A DNA stretch of 64,000 bases. Source: Lasioglossum baleicum (lineage: Eukaryota; Arthropoda; Insecta; Hymenoptera; Halictidae). The position numbers and the translations under genes are program-made. The stretch spans positions 14,211,712 through 14,275,711 of the forward strand of contig NC_134940.1 in the NCBI RefSeq assembly GCF_051020765.1, in the 5' to 3' direction. This document shows, piece by piece, positions 1 through 11,546 of this stretch (the first letter of the stretch is position 1; the number at the start of each line of letters is the position of its first letter). The notes below the pieces were generated by a model. The model was not told where the DNA came from, searched no databases, and saw only the letters and a program-made list of their open reading frames with translations.

Positions 1-851
1 GGTTAAATGAAAACGAAAGAATAACAATGCGTCGACGTGTTAAAAAATTGTTCGTTATTTCACCCACCTACTTTCTTTATTTTCTTAACATCCAATTTCT
101 AAATAATTCTTTTGAACTTTCGTGTGCGAGTCGAAAAAGTCCTGAGCACATTTCTACTACGAGCGACTGCGAAACGGGCTAGTCAGTAACATCTACCGTC
201 TCCTCGTTTCCATAGTAAAAACATATCTAGATATATCGTCTACATACCCAGTCGGTCTAAGCGAGGGAAGAACAATCGAGTACAAAAGCTTCTTGACTTA
301 CTCTGTACTGTTTTTTTTTTCTTTTCTTTTTTTTTTCTTCATATTTTTCAACTTTTATTTCCCCTAGCAATAATTGTCTTGTGAGTGGCGAGGAACGTGG
401 AAGAAGACTAACAAACGATAACGTGATCCTAATTCGTCGCGTTCTAGTAACTCCACACACGCAAAACCTCTTGTCAGCTTCGCATTATTACTAGGACAAA
501 TTCCACCGAATGAATCCCTGCCATAAAATTACCGGATCGGATTCGATAAGTATTCTTCACGCCCAGGGAATTTCTGCTAGTAATAATACCAACTGGCGAG
601 GTTCTTTGTACATTTCCCTAAAAGATTCCATCTTGGCAGCCGCTCGTCTTGATTGAGTTTCTAATTTCTAATTCGATCGATCGAGAAACACTCGCCTGAC
701 GAAATTAGAAATTAGAAATTGGGTGAAACGATCAGTTATCGATCGATATTCCCTATATCTCTGAACGGATTGGTCGTGCAAGACGTTACTCCTCACAAGC
801 AGTTTGATAAACTCTAAATATATGTAATATAGTCATATATAATTATATATA

Positions 852-1189
852 TACAGGGTGAACCACGAATCGTGATCAGTAGAGATTACTCTGTTAATAG
901 CAGTCCGATCGAAAATGTTTTTATCAGATACAGCATGGATTGAAGGGAGCTTCCACGTGATTATAGCAAGTTTTTTTTTTAATCTTATAATACTTATCGA
1001 ACTCGTCTTGAAATCCTCTAACAAGATAGGTGAATCATGTAAATCATGAAAAAAAGGAGTTAACAAAAAATTTGCTATAATCACGTGAAAGCTCTCTCGA
1101 AACCATGCTATATCCGATACAAAGATTTTCGGTCGGACTGCTAATAACAGAATGATCTCTACTGATCACGATTCGTGGTTCACCCTGTA
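852..1189. mobile_element. MITE with ~130-bp terminal inverted repeats, TA-flanked
   Basis: The left end reads TA-CAGGGTGAACCACGAATC and the right end is its reverse complement followed by TA. The arms match over roughly 130 bp with scattered differences, then diverge in a short centre of about 60 bp. TA flanks and a CAGGGTG terminus are what Tc1/mariner-type non-autonomous elements show; that assignment is inference. No transposase is encoded. The small ORFs crossing it are by-products of the repeat. Confidence 0.8.
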
Positions 1190-1778
1190 TGTATGTACGA
1201 ACAGATATATAATTATATATAAATATAATTATTTTATATATATATATTTCTCAAAAAGGAAATTACTAGGCCTAATTGGCGGTACAGGTAGGGACCACCT
1301 CACCAGACTCTCCGAGAAGCTCCGATCAAGTATGTCACCTGCATCTCGCAGTTCCTTGCAAGTTCATTCGTTCTCGATTGTCCGTGCTCGATCTATTCCT
1401 TTCGTTATTAACAAGCTTCGAGTACGAATGAACCAACTCAGACAGGTACAGGTTGCTGTTAGAGTCGCGAGTATAAACGCGGCCACGAGAAAGATTCGTA
1501 TTTAATGGAACTCGAGATTGAATCGCGTCGGAGCTTCGCGGACATAGGTGAGGCGAAAGAAAAAGTTCGGGGGCTAAATGAAATGAAAAAACGGTTGGGC
1601 CATAATAATTTTCGAAAATTAGTCGAACGATGTAAAAACGCTTGATATGCTTCTGGCTTATCAGACGGCTTTTTTGATTCGTCAGGTTTCAATTAACGTG
1701 GGTATCTAACTCTGGACCAGAGTCTCCAGATCAAAAAGGAACTCCCACCCCTTATCCGATGATTCTTATCCGAATCAA

Positions 1779-1957
1779 GCCTGGGCAACTTGCGGCTCGT
1801 GCGTCGCAGACTTCTCCCCCTCCTCCTGGTTCCTGGAGGTTGGGGAGAAGTCACGTGAGGGAAAGCACGGTAGGGGTAATATGATATAGTTGGTAGTGGG
1901 GGAACCGGTACACGGGAGTCGTGAAGCGACAGCGGAAAAGAAGTGGCCCGGGCCCAA
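1779..1957 (-). repeat. GC-rich dispersed repeat R1, copy a
   Basis: On the minus strand this copy shares long stretches with 7329-7491 and 12734-12855: a GGCCCGGGC-type end, then CGCTGTCGCTTCACGA, then GTGTACCGGTTCCCCCAC. Both ends carry versions of GCCYGGGC next to ACTT, so it probably has short terminal inverted repeats. It is much more GC-rich than its surroundings. The superfamily is not identified. Confidence 0.7.
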
Positions 1958-1982
1958 ATCACGTGACAACTTGGATTCATCC

Positions 1983-2070
1983 TTAACACGTTCCGTGCCA
2001 AGCCCTTTTTTATGGCCTGAATTTCACGTTTAATGTATACCGGTGGTACACGTGACACGGAACGTGTTAA
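1983..2070. mobile_element. 88-bp TTAA-bounded inverted-repeat element
   Basis: The element begins TTAACACGTTCCGTG and ends with the exact reverse complement CACGGAACGTGTTAA. A TTAA target at both borders with an adjacent inverted repeat is typical of piggyBac-type insertions. At 88 bp it is a minimal MITE without coding capacity. Confidence 0.75.
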
Positions 2071-3021
2071 TACATGCGATCGATAGCAATTTCTTCAAGA
2101 CAAGGGATTGTGGGACAAGTTCCAATCAGATTTGTGTTAAGTCAGAGAATCAAATATATTAAACTATTATTATCAAATCTGAATATAAACTAGCCTGTAT
2201 ATTGAATTATTTCAAAAAATCTCTATATCACAGATATATTCCAATTAAAGAATTAACGAGAAGGTACTGCCCGTATTCACGCGTTTCATGGTAGACATAT
2301 TGATAAATAATATCAACGAACATCAGTACTTATATGTTGGATGCGTTGGTCCTATCCCCTAAGTCGTATGCAGTCAACCCTTTCGTTCGTATGTGCTTTC
2401 GTACGAGAAAGTCTGTCGCGATTATTCATTTTTAAAACAATTGAAACCGCGGATCGTTACATGAATGCCGAGTACAGTCGATAGCCTGAGGCACACAGGC
2501 CTTTGCAGTTTTAATAGACGTTCGACTGTAGTTCTTAGGACTGAGAGGGTTCAACTAAGTCTGGTGTTGTTGCTAGTTAGCCTATCCCTGTCTTATCAAA
2601 AAGCCTGCTGATAAAAGCGATGCATTACCAAGCCACCGACGATATCCTCTAAATCAGGCTCGGGGCAACTGGTTGCTCAGGAGCTGCTCGTTATCCCCAC
2701 TCCGTGCTCCGACTCGCACGAGAAGAGAATACGAGCCTTAGATACTAGCAACAGTAGTAATTTACTAGGCGAGTTCGTATTCCCCTCGCACGAGCCTCGT
2801 AAGCAATCAGTTGACCAGGCCTGCTCTAAACGTTTGCTTTTCTATAAAGGATACCTGGCCACTCGGTGAAGTAACGAAAAGAGAGGGGTATCGCGTGGAA
2901 AAAGAAAAAGAGAAATGAAAGAGTGAACCACTCACCAACGAAAACTTGATACTGGAACAAAATGCAAACCCGCACCGCCGCGCTTATTGTTGGTCACAGC
3001 ATCCGATCACGGAACCAGGGA

Positions 3022-3729
3022 TTAGAACGCGGTACTAGATTGCGGTTGCCTAGGCGCGTTGGCTCCGTGAGGGGCGAGGTGTCCTCCACCACCACCTCCG
3101 CCAACAACGCCGTCCGTCATCCCTGCGACCTTGTATCCCGGCTCCATGTCGTAGTCCGGCTCGAGCGCTGGATTCACTCGTCCGTTCGATTCATCCTTGC
3201 TACCATAAAGCCTGCCAACCCCAGCAGCTAAGACAGACATTTGCTCGCCCTCTGCTGGATCCGGCCCGACTCTCTCGACGTCTTCAGGTATGTTGACGAC
3301 ACACCTGAAGACATCGTAACCGGGCGCCAATCTACCAGTCAGGAAGGCCACCTGCGTGCCGTACGACACACCGATCAGAGTCACCAGAGACATCATCATC
3401 GCCATCGTTCTGAAGGGGAATCCCTGCGTTTGCGTCTCCTCGTCGTAGCCCGGATAATGGATCAACGCGGGTAGACCCATCAACGGCTCGCCTCCGCTGA
3501 TCCTCACTACGAAGGCTATTATATAGGCAGACAGGCTGCCGTACGTGTTACAGTAATCTTTAAAATGGACCACCATCAACAGTTGGGGGAAGAGGATCAC
3601 GTAGACCAGATCCGAGCACATTGACCAGAGGCCGTAGATCGACGGAATCGTTAACGCCATCACTGTGCTTAGGACACCGACTACGCCTATGCCCACGCGC
3701 ATCACCCAGATGATCTCCATTTCCGACGC
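3022..3729 (-). CDS. ChT: ChT coding exon 5 (residues 360-594, stop TAA)
   Basis: The acceptor is TTCCCAAACAG at 3730-3740 and the exon opens in phase 0 with ASEMEIIWVMRVG. It encodes the last membrane segments, the GGEP motif and the C-terminal tail with PDYDMEPGYKVAGM and the poly-Gly run. The stop codon is at 3022-3024. Confidence 0.93.
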   Translation of the reverse strand, partial: ASEMEIIWVMRVGIGVVGVLSTVMALTIPSIYGLWSMCSDLVYVILFPQLLMVVHFKDYCNTYGSLSAYIIAFVVRISGGEPLMGLPALIHYPGYDEETQTQGFPFRTMAMMMSLVTLIGVSYGTQVAFLTGRLAPGYDVFRCVVNIPEDVERVGPDPAEGEQMSVLAAGVGRLYGSKDESNGRVNPALEPDYDMEPGYKVAGMTDGVVGGGGGGGHLAPHGANAPRQPQSSTAF

Positions 3730-6700
3730 CTGTTTGGGAAAATGGTTGTAGAGAGGAAGGAGAACCAAGCGCACGCGGGAGGATCGAGTAATTGGCGTAT
3801 GATGTCGAAGAGATGTTTTTCACGATGTTTTTTCGGCTGAGAAACATCGACTTCACGAGAGTTTGTGTGATGAGTTCGAACAAAGTAGACTGAACGCGAA
3901 TTCAAACGCGAGACGAATCGGAACGGGTCCAACCTGGGACCGATGCTACTTCGTACAATGTCGTTCTTCCGGTTCTTTCGTTCTCCATCAGCAATTTGTG
4001 TGTCTAGTTTGTAAGATATGTAATCTGAACTGATTTGGCACAATTGGAAACAATGACGTTCGAAAGTCTACTTTCTTTTGCGTTTGATTGGAAGCGATGA
4101 TAATAATGTTTCGGGCTTACGTGTCTAGTTTCGTTTGATGGTTATGATGAACGTGATGATGGTGGTGACGATGGTAATAGTGATGATGATGATGAAGCCG
4201 ATTTAGAGGAAATCGTCGAAGATGAACTTACCCTCTGACGGAAGATTAATTTATACACGTTTCTGGCGAACATGGAGCTAGCTGAGAGGATGCTACTGTC
4301 TGCCGAAGACATTACTGCTGCCGATACTGCGCCTAATCCGAAAAACGAAACGAAGTCTGGAGTCAAGTATTGCAATACCAATGGTAGAATCATGCTGGTC
4401 TCCCTCTCGGTGAGCGGATAGGGACCGGTGTATCTTGTCTCGTTCCAAGCTGTAACAATTTAATCATTCGCAACATCGTTAAAAAAGTAATTATTACTCC
4501 TAAAACATTTGCATTGCACTAAGCAAAGGCCGGTTTATTATACTCCCATTATCTATCGCAGTGGTCGGGAAACTCTCTCCCACGTGTTTAAAATAAATCT
4601 ATTTTATTTTAACTTAATATATAGAATTTCAATATACAATTTTCAATCAATCAGTGTGTTATATCTAAATTCAAATAAAGTGCAATTTCTACTCTATTTT
4701 TATCAATACATAAGATTATTATAAAAACAGGGTTCTTGTAAAGAAATTTAGCTCTCAATCTACATCGTTGTACTGCTGATATTTGGCTCTTTCGACTAAC
4801 GAGTTTGCGGACCACTGATCTATGGGACACAGTAGAACTTCGAATATCCGAACCGACGGTGACAAAAGAATGGTTTCTCTGTCCGAAAAACTGAAAGTAC
4901 AGAAGACACTGATACACGACGTCATTAATTCCGGCGTGTCTGCTGTACTGCGTGTTAGTGGACGAGTCGCATTATCACCCTCACCCTCGCGCCTAGAACG
5001 CCATATGGCAAAATCCCACGCTATTGTACACGCTGTGGGATATCAAAGCACCCTTCGTCCACACACCCTTCCGTTACAACACCGACCCGCTTAGCCCTGG
5101 AACCTTGTAAATACCAGCAGTTCTCTCTCTTTCTCTCTCCCTCTCTCTGTTCGTCTGCAACAGCAGCAAATGTCAAGTAGCCTTCGAATGTGAAGCGGAG
5201 GGGGTTGAAGAGCAAACCGTATCTAATTCGATCCCCTTTAGCTTCAGGTACCCATGAAACATGGGTATTTTAGGTTTTCCCCCTCAAGCACGAGAAGTGA
5301 CGCTTAGTTTCTATTCTACGACACATGGTATACAACGTGCCGCGACTAAACACGGCCGTACACATATTTTTCTGAACTATAATAACGCGAACAATGTCTT
5401 TCATGTAACACGAGTGATAGGGGATCTATATTCGGCGAGGATATTTTTTCCGGAAGTTCTCAAGACTATCAACTATGTAACTATGTAATCTTTCCTATTT
5501 CATCGTGTAGCAGCCGCGCCGCTAACTGGTTCGCATGAACGAGGTTCTACCGTGCTATAATTCTTTTTAACCAACAGTAGCCGGGGTTACAATACAAACA
5601 TTTAGAGAGGACGTGCGAAAATGAACAACGGAATTGTTAATGTTGCAAATTTCACTCACGGGTCGCTTTGGCAATGGCTCCGATCAGCACAGGCGGGATA
5701 GCCATGAGGATGCAGCCTCCGGCAGCCACATAGCTCAACAGCTGAGCTCTCCCCGCCGTTTTCGATGACAAGACCCGTTGGAAATACACTTGCCACGGAA
5801 TTCCACCAAACACCAACAACAAACCATTGTCAAAGTAAGACCAGTACTGTTTTGGGTCTACTTCACCGATCCAATCCACATCCATGGAACTAAGGGGTTC
5901 TACCACTGGATTCGACCACGCAAATGGAATGCACATCCACTGTAACGAAACCATAACACTGTGTTTTTGAAAGGTCATCTTAAGATCGGTTTCACCTTTC
6001 TCAATGGGACTATACCTAGGCTTCTTATTCCATCGTGTTTTAGCTGACCTTCGAATTACCTTGAAGAAAGAAATATCGAAGAAATCAAGGGAAAGGAACC
6101 TGTTTCATTGCAATGAGATGACACGTCCGAAATACTAAATATTAACATGACATATGTTCATGTTAGAATGTAAATGTAAGAGAAACATGAAAAATATCAT
6201 CGTATCAAAGCCAACAGGTTAAGGCCAATAGTAATGTCTCCCTCGATTTACTCGATATTTTTACATTCAAGGACGTCTTCTAAGGTCACGGCATATCAGC
6301 GTCAGCTACAACACCGTGGGATAAACAATATAGGTACTGCACCATTAGAAAAAGTCTAGGTGACCTCCATCTATTTTCGCAGAAACATATTTTCAATCTT
6401 TTTTATTGTAATTGTACTTTCTGAAAATTTAATTGAATTACAGAAAAAACCAGCGAACTATTTATTACAGTTAAAACGAGGCATCAGGCGAATAACATTA
6501 ATTTTTTACTCGACTTATTTTTTCATGTAGATTCACCTTCTTGCGGATTGTACCACCGGTTACACGACACCCACAACAGTTTTTCAAATATTTCTGGTAC
6601 TTGAAAACTTCATTTCGAGAAAACTGCGTTAAAATTTTCACACAAAATTGTTTATTCTTCGATTGTGAACTCTCCATTTTGGGATCTATTAATTTATTTT

Positions 6701-9463
6701 AATGTTTTTATGGTGGTGGATATACTTTTTAATTCTGTTTGTGTGGTGCAACGTACAAAAAGTTTGAGAACCCCTTCGGAATATGCAATTTTTGAAAAAT
6801 TGAATTTTTGTACCCCATCAATGGTGTGTAGCCTCCTAATAAGAAATAACACGTATGATACAGAATGGTACCAAGTGTTGTGACTTACCAGTCCAATGAA
6901 GATGCAAAAAAGTTGAATAACATCAGTATAAGCAACAGAATAAAGACCTCCGAAGAGAGTGTACAAAACTGCAATACAGGCGCTCAAAATGACCGAGGCA
7001 CCCTGCTCCATGTCGACGATGACTGCTATTGTGGCGCCTAGAGCTGCCAAAATACCCGCGGCCCAGAACACTTCACCACAGAGGGCAGGAAGAAAGAGAA
7101 GACCCCCCATACGTTCACCAAACGCATCCTGAAGAGGATCCAACATCGTGATATACCCTTGCTCTCGCATTTTGTTCGCAAAAAATATGCCACCTGCAAG
7201 AAGCATAAGCAGAAAACAATACTTATTATTATTTGTGTACTAAAGTACTTCTAACGATCGAATAAGTTATTTATTGTGCTTTTATGTAATTCCAATTGCA
7301 TCATTTGTCAGAGATCTATTATATATGTGACAACTTCTTCCCCGCTGTCGCTTCACGATCCCCACTACCAGTGTACCGGTTCCCCCACTACCAACTATTT
7401 CATATTGCCCCTACCGTGCTTTGCCTCCCCAACCTCCTCCTCCACTGCACAGGAGTTTGGTGGGGAGGACCCGCTGCCGCTTCACGACTTCTGAGCAAAT
7501 ATTACCACGTTTTTATTAGCTCGCTTTCTTGTTTGTTTGTCTGTTTGTTCGGTGGCAAATTTTGTAATTGATTTTAAACTAACTTCCTGATGAGCTAGAG
7601 ACTTGAAATCGGTTATTTTCTTGTCGATTAAAAATCGTCAAATAAGAATTTCACTAAAAGAATTTATATTTTTTCCTCCCACTAATATTAGTTACGAAAC
7701 GAGAAGAGAGTGTAAACATATAGAAGTAAAAAAGGATGGTGAAGAGGATAGTAAATAGAAAGAACAAATTAGAGGATGGAAAGAGAAAGTGGACAAGAGA
7801 GCAAAAGGGTTTGGAAGCAATTAGGGAGATGGAAAGAGGAACTGAAAAGACTTGGAAAATATGAGTGTGAAAGCAGTTAGACAAGTGGGTAAGCAGGAGT
7901 AGGAAAGTTGAAAGGAGATAGACTTGAAATTGTTCAAGAAAAACAAATAGATGACGAAATATAAAATACGAATAAGTGGTAACAATCTTGTGGAAGAAGA
8001 AGGGACCAATAGCAATTAAACTATTTAGTGAAATTTAAGTTAGTATTTAAATAGTATTATGTATCAATGACCTAGCTTACGATGACCTTGAAATGATCTT
8101 GAGGTGACCTTGAACTGAGTAATCATTACGAGAATGTATCGCCACAATATTTAATCTGGTTCTTTACTATTCTGTAACGAATGTACTTGTTGTCAAAAAT
8201 CTTTTTTACGTCATAGCTTCCACAATAGATTTCCATAAAATCCTTTCGTTTCTTTTTAACGTATGTTGTGACGTTTGTATATCGTGAAATTATTTATTGA
8301 TTTATAAATTATTGACTTTAGATTTAAAATAATTCAAAAGCTTGGATAGCTTTTATCTAATAATTGAAAATTTCTTATTTAGTTTATAGAATACACGACA
8401 TACAGTAGCATATGTATGTATTACGATGATCATTCAGAAACTACATCCTCATAGTTTCAACGAGAAGTTACACACTTGTTTATTCTTCTTCAAGGCGATA
8501 GAATCTTAAGCAGTCCTAAAAGTTATTCTATGTTGGAGTATTGATTCCCCACGTGGTTTACTATATGTACATGCATATATGTTATAGGCTGTGTACTACA
8601 TGTACTACATGTATATGTACGGTTTGTTGCGTTGGGACAGCTTGTGTACATTTTCTATTAGCAACGAATATAAAACAGTAAATATTTCTGCAGACTCTAT
8701 ATGCAGTAATTCTCATGAGTAACTCTTGGGAGAATCGATTTTAAATGAAACGCAAATAGTTTTGTTGTCCGCTGATAGTCTAAGCTAGGCCTGGACAACT
8801 GGACCTCACTAAATGTATTTATATATACACTCTTGCTCAAAAGTATGTGGACAACACGTTTAATTTTTATATGAATCTTTGATCAGTTTTATTCAATTTT
8901 ATGCAGTCCTGTGTACACAGTTAATAATAATTCATTAGATACCTCACCAATCATCATTATTATTGTCTTGAGAAGACAGCAAACCACGACAAATTAAATT
9001 GTACAATTTAATTGTTGTCCACATACTTTTAAGCGGGCGTGTATTATTGAAGGCCGTATCCTCGGAGTCACGCGAGGCAAAGTACGGTACACTGGTAGTG
9101 GGAGTGGTAAAGCGACGGGGAAGTTGTTGCCCGGGTCCGGTCTAAGCTCGTAATTTGTTGATTGTTGATTGTCATAATTGCCAACTTACCAAAAACGAGA
9201 CTGAGGGCATATCCGAAAGGAGCTTGGCACCAAACAAGTCCATGTGTGTAGATCGCTTCAGCTGTACCGTTAATGTAACCACCACCGACCCATGTCGCCG
9301 TCATCGTAAATATTCCGACGAACAATCCAATCGAGCGACCCGCTAGCATGACTTCCTCCTCGGAGTCGTTTCCAGCCTCTTTCTTCCTGGCCGCCCATAT
9401 TCCTACGCCCAAGATCAGCGCGTAGAACAGAGCGATTGAGATAACACCAGCGATATTTATCAT
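3022..9463 (-). CDS. ChT: High-affinity choline transporter (SLC5A7/ChT type), complete, 5 coding exons
   Basis: Joining 9463-9190, 7193-6889, 5939-5660, 4449-4232 and 3729-3022 gives 1785 nt, 594 aa, with every junction in phase and GT/AG borders. The product is a sodium-coupled plasma-membrane symporter that returns choline to cholinergic terminals for acetylcholine synthesis. Visible marks are the start MINIAGVISIALFYALIL, TATWVGGGYINGTAE near residue 60, CGEVFWAAGILAALGATIAV, GGIPWQVYFQRVLSSKTA, VSAAVMSSADSSILSA and RISGGEPLMGLPALIHYPG, which contains the conserved GGEP glutamate (about residue 440) of this subfamily. About a dozen hydrophobic segments fit the SSS fold. The cytoplasmic tail has a run of seven glycines and ends QSSTAF. 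Family members I recall are about 580-615 aa, so length is normal. The ATG at 9463 is chosen because family members start MINIAG and it has A at -3; the frame remains open upstream. Confidence 0.95.
4232..4449 (-). CDS. ChT: ChT coding exon 4
   Basis: 218 nt. The exon completes a split proline codon and continues WNETRYTGPYPLTERE, an extracellular loop with an N-E-T glycosylation sequon, followed by LPLVLQYLTPDFVSFFGLGA and MFARNVYKLIFRQR. The donor is AGG/GTAAGT. The intron to exon 5 is 502 bp. Confidence 0.93.
5120..5150. repeat. CT-rich microsatellite in ChT intron 3
   Basis: A short (CT)n-like pyrimidine tract interrupted by TTT and CCC, inside the 1210-bp intron between coding exons 3 and 4. 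Confidence 0.7.
5660..5939 (-). CDS. ChT: ChT coding exon 3
   Basis: 280 nt. The acceptor is GTTTCGTTACAG and the exon opens WMCIPFAWSNPVVEPL, phase 0. It carries the diagnostic GGIPWQVYFQRVLSSKTA block and GAIAKAT, then a split codon before a GTGAGT donor. Confidence 0.94.
6889..7193 (-). CDS. ChT: ChT coding exon 2
   Basis: 305 nt. The acceptor is ATGCTTCTTGCAG; the exon completes a glycine codon and reads GIFFANKMREQGYITMLDPL, then CGEVFWAAGILAALGATIAV and YSVAYTDVIQLFCIFIGL. The donor is CTG/GTAAGT. Confidence 0.94.
7329..7491 (+). repeat. GC-rich dispersed repeat R1, copy b
   Basis: Plus-strand copy inside the ChT intron 7194-9189. It begins with ACAACTTCTTCCCCGCTGTC, continues through GTGTACCGGTTCCCCCAC and CTACCGTGCTTTGCC, and ends with CCGCTTCACGACTTC. 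The same order of blocks is found in copy a. Confidence 0.75.
7683..7930 (+). other. Purine-rich tract in a ChT intron
   Basis: About 250 bases of the plus strand are strongly biased to A and G (for example GAGGATGGAAAGAGAAAGTG). The minus strand, which is the ChT sense strand, is therefore pyrimidine-rich. Plus-strand frames are broken by stops, so no protein is supported. It may be an old repeat or simply low-complexity DNA. Confidence 0.5.
8784..9146 (-). repeat. R1 repeat, copy c, split by a Tc1-type MITE
   Basis: The right part (about 9044-9146) matches R1 in minus orientation: CGTATCCTCGGAGTC, GTACACTGGTAGTGGGAG, AGCGACGGGGAAGTTG, then GCCCGGG. The left part starting AGGCCTGGACAACTGG resembles an R1 end. 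The two are separated by the element at 8826-9043, which suggests nested insertion. Confidence 0.55.
8826..9043. mobile_element. Tc1-type MITE, 218 bp
   Basis: TA flanks enclose CACTCTTGCTCAAAAGTATG on the left and, on the right, the inverse of CACGCCCGCTTAAAAGTATG. Both arms continue with TGGACAAC. The CACTC...AAAAGTATGTGGAC terminus is classic for Tc1-family transposons. No coding sequence remains. Confidence 0.8.
9190..9463 (-). CDS. ChT: ChT coding exon 1 with canonical start
   Basis: Encodes residues 1-91 plus one base. It has the first membrane segments, the motif GIWAARKKEAGNDSEEEVML and TATWVGGGYINGTAE. The donor G/GTAAGTTGG is at 9190/9189. The start ATG at 9463-9461 has AAG before it. 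Confidence 0.93.
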
Positions 9464-9545
9464 CTTCGGTGAGTACGGGTCCACTTGCGTGAACTCGAAC
9501 TGTCGAAGGTTTGGCGATCGATCTGATTTCGAGAAGTTGGGATAC
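9464..9545 (-). other. ChT: ChT 5' leader part of exon 1 (open in frame)
   Basis: The 82 nt before the ATG follow a good acceptor, ACGTTTGCTTCCAG. They contain no stop in the ChT frame and would read YPNFSKSDRSPNLRQFEFTQ followed by VDPYSPK before the canonical methionine. They are either untranslated leader or part of an N-terminal extension (see the upstream exon at 18897). Confidence 0.6.
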
Positions 9546-9712
9546 CTGGAAGCAAACGTGACAATCGGCTCGTTAATGGAAACTCACATATTTTCTTCTA
9601 AATCAAACTTATTAATCACATCAAGTACATATCATTGTAATCGTGATATCTAAAAAGGATTATGAGTTTGTGTCGAGTACAAATGAAATTTTTTATTAGA
9701 TTGTCCTCTATA

Positions 9713-10471
9713 CAGGGTGCCCATGCAACTGTAGCAGGCTGTATCTCCTAAACGGTTGGAAATAGAGTTATAGATCACAGTTACATGATATCGGAACGTG
9801 CATAATATAGAAATAACTTTATGCACTTTTGTGCATCGATGTATCAGAAATATCCAACAGCCCGCCCCCCCCCCAATGTTTTTGATGCAGTTTTTTGTAC
9901 TGTTTTCTGAATTATTTATCAGCAAGTGTTGTGATTAGTTTAAAAGGTATTATTTTAACATCTAATAGTAGAGTTCCTGACTTTTTAAGGTTCAATCACA
10001 TCTTCTGTAAACCCAAAGGACAGGCAAATATATAAGAAAATAAGACATATTGTTATATTATGTAGAAAGTGAGTGAAGAAAATTAATTGTACATGTACAG
10101 AACATAGAAAAGTATAAACACACTCCATAAAACATAGTGTAAGAATGTGGCGTGTTGTATGTGTGTATGTATAAAGCCTTACAGAAATGCTTATACGACG
10201 TACAATGACCTACGACCGAAGCTCATTCATGGCCTTGAAGGGCAACTATGGTGGAAAGTGATTTACGTCGAGCATCCATTTACTTGTATGCATACTGTTG
10301 ATACACACAACCGTTCAACATAATGGCCTTGGGAGTCTGTGCACGTTCTGAAGAGTTTCCATTTCTTTCAGCATAAAAACCTGCTGCATCATTATATTTG
10401 CCACAAATGAAACCCCTAACAACTTTCACTGCTTTCGCATAACACACTGCGAGACGACGCGTTGGACACAT
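9713..10471 (-). mobile_element. Probable transposon remnant
   Basis: At 9713 a TACAGGGTGCCC terminus begins, like those of other elements in the window. At 10280-10471, minus strand, a 63-codon frame contains VKVVRGFICGKYNDAAGFYA and ERNGNS. This faintly resembles the short helix-turn-helix region (DUF4817 type) found in many insect transposon ORFs. No catalytic domain is seen and the element borders are uncertain. Confidence 0.3.
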
Positions 10472-11382
10472 TTAGTATACCGCGAAGTAATACTTACAGC
10501 GATGAGCATTGTTTGTTCAGATTCATACAAGAACTCACAAGAGTGCTGTTACTAAAAACATGAAGAAAAGAGTCTAAATGCCCAGTGTCATTGTACCCGT
10601 GTTAAAAAATAAGTAAAACAACATTTAATTTTCGAATAAAACCAAAACTCCGCACCTCCTAACATTATGTACAAAGTTGCTATCAGCAACCAATTCTGTT
10701 CCAGACCACGAGAGCTTGGTAAGGATGTATTTTTTTCAATTTCTAGTGAAACTGAGATGCAATTCCTTCGCCAAAGAAATGGTACGATAAGTTGTAGTCT
10801 GTTAATAAATACACATTAGAGGAAGAGAAGATAGGAAAAATATTGTATAGTTTCCGCATACAAAATCCTCTTCTTGGGCTTGCGATTAATATCTATCACT
10901 ATCTGTAAATTACATCGCGCTCTCTTCTACTTTATTAACAATGCGGTCGCACGCCTGAGCTTAACGCGTGCAATTAACTGTAAATTCTATGTTCCTACCC
11001 AGAAGCATTTAAATCGCCCGGTTGAGTTTACCCTCTAATCCCATTAGTGCCGCCTCGCCCCATAGAGCACCAGCCCTTGCGTAAGGGACACATACCAGCG
11101 CAGAAAAAGTAGTGTAACGCTTGTAAATCGAACAACCGAGCGTTCAAGGTCCCTCTATTCGATGCACCGAGAATGCTGAACAATGTAAACAAATTATAGA
11201 CAATTTTTACATCTATGACACGTGATCATCTTAGATTATTTTATTATTAATAAACTGATCAAACAGGATGTATATCTATCTCTCTATCCTAATAAATTGT
11301 TTATTTGTTCCCTGTCTCGATCAATTTTATATCCGTTCTTTATCGGAATAAATCTTTTATCTGTTTTCGGGAGTCTTCAGCT

Positions 11383-11540
11383 CAGTGTCGTCAGACGAGG
11401 AGAGGGAGCAGGAATTGAGGGGAAAAGTTACCCTCCCTCTCTGCCAGTACCGGACGCGTCACGTGACCGGGCCGCGGCGGAAGCGTGGGGAGTAGCGTCG
11501 TGGAAGGGAAAGGTAGAGTGGGGAGACAGGTCTTGTATAA
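11383..11540 (+). mobile_element. hAT-type MITE family R2, right-truncated copy
   Basis: Starts CAGTGTCGTCAGACGAGG and carries the shared core CGCGTCACGTGACCGGGCCG, then GGTAGAGTGGGGAGACAGG. It loses its right terminus just before the TTAA element at 11547. Its family membership is shown by copies at 21050, 21868 and 26182. Confidence 0.7.
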
Positions 11541-11546
11541 ATGTGC

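Larger units (their letters stand above)
1..3021. other. 3' flank of ChT, no gene seen
   Basis: No coding region is supported here. Short open frames overlap inverted repeats or GC-rich repeat copies. The stretch holds two inverted-repeat elements and one dispersed GC-rich repeat, listed separately, plus AT-rich unique-looking DNA. The ChT 3' UTR must begin at 3021 and run leftwards. Candidate AATAAA signals on the minus strand lie far away at 354-359 and 76-81, so the true transcript end is not determined. Confidence 0.5.

Noticed and set aside
1693..2058. 121-codon minus-strand frame near ChT
   Set aside because: It runs through the R1 repeat and the TTAA mini-element, so it is repeat-derived.
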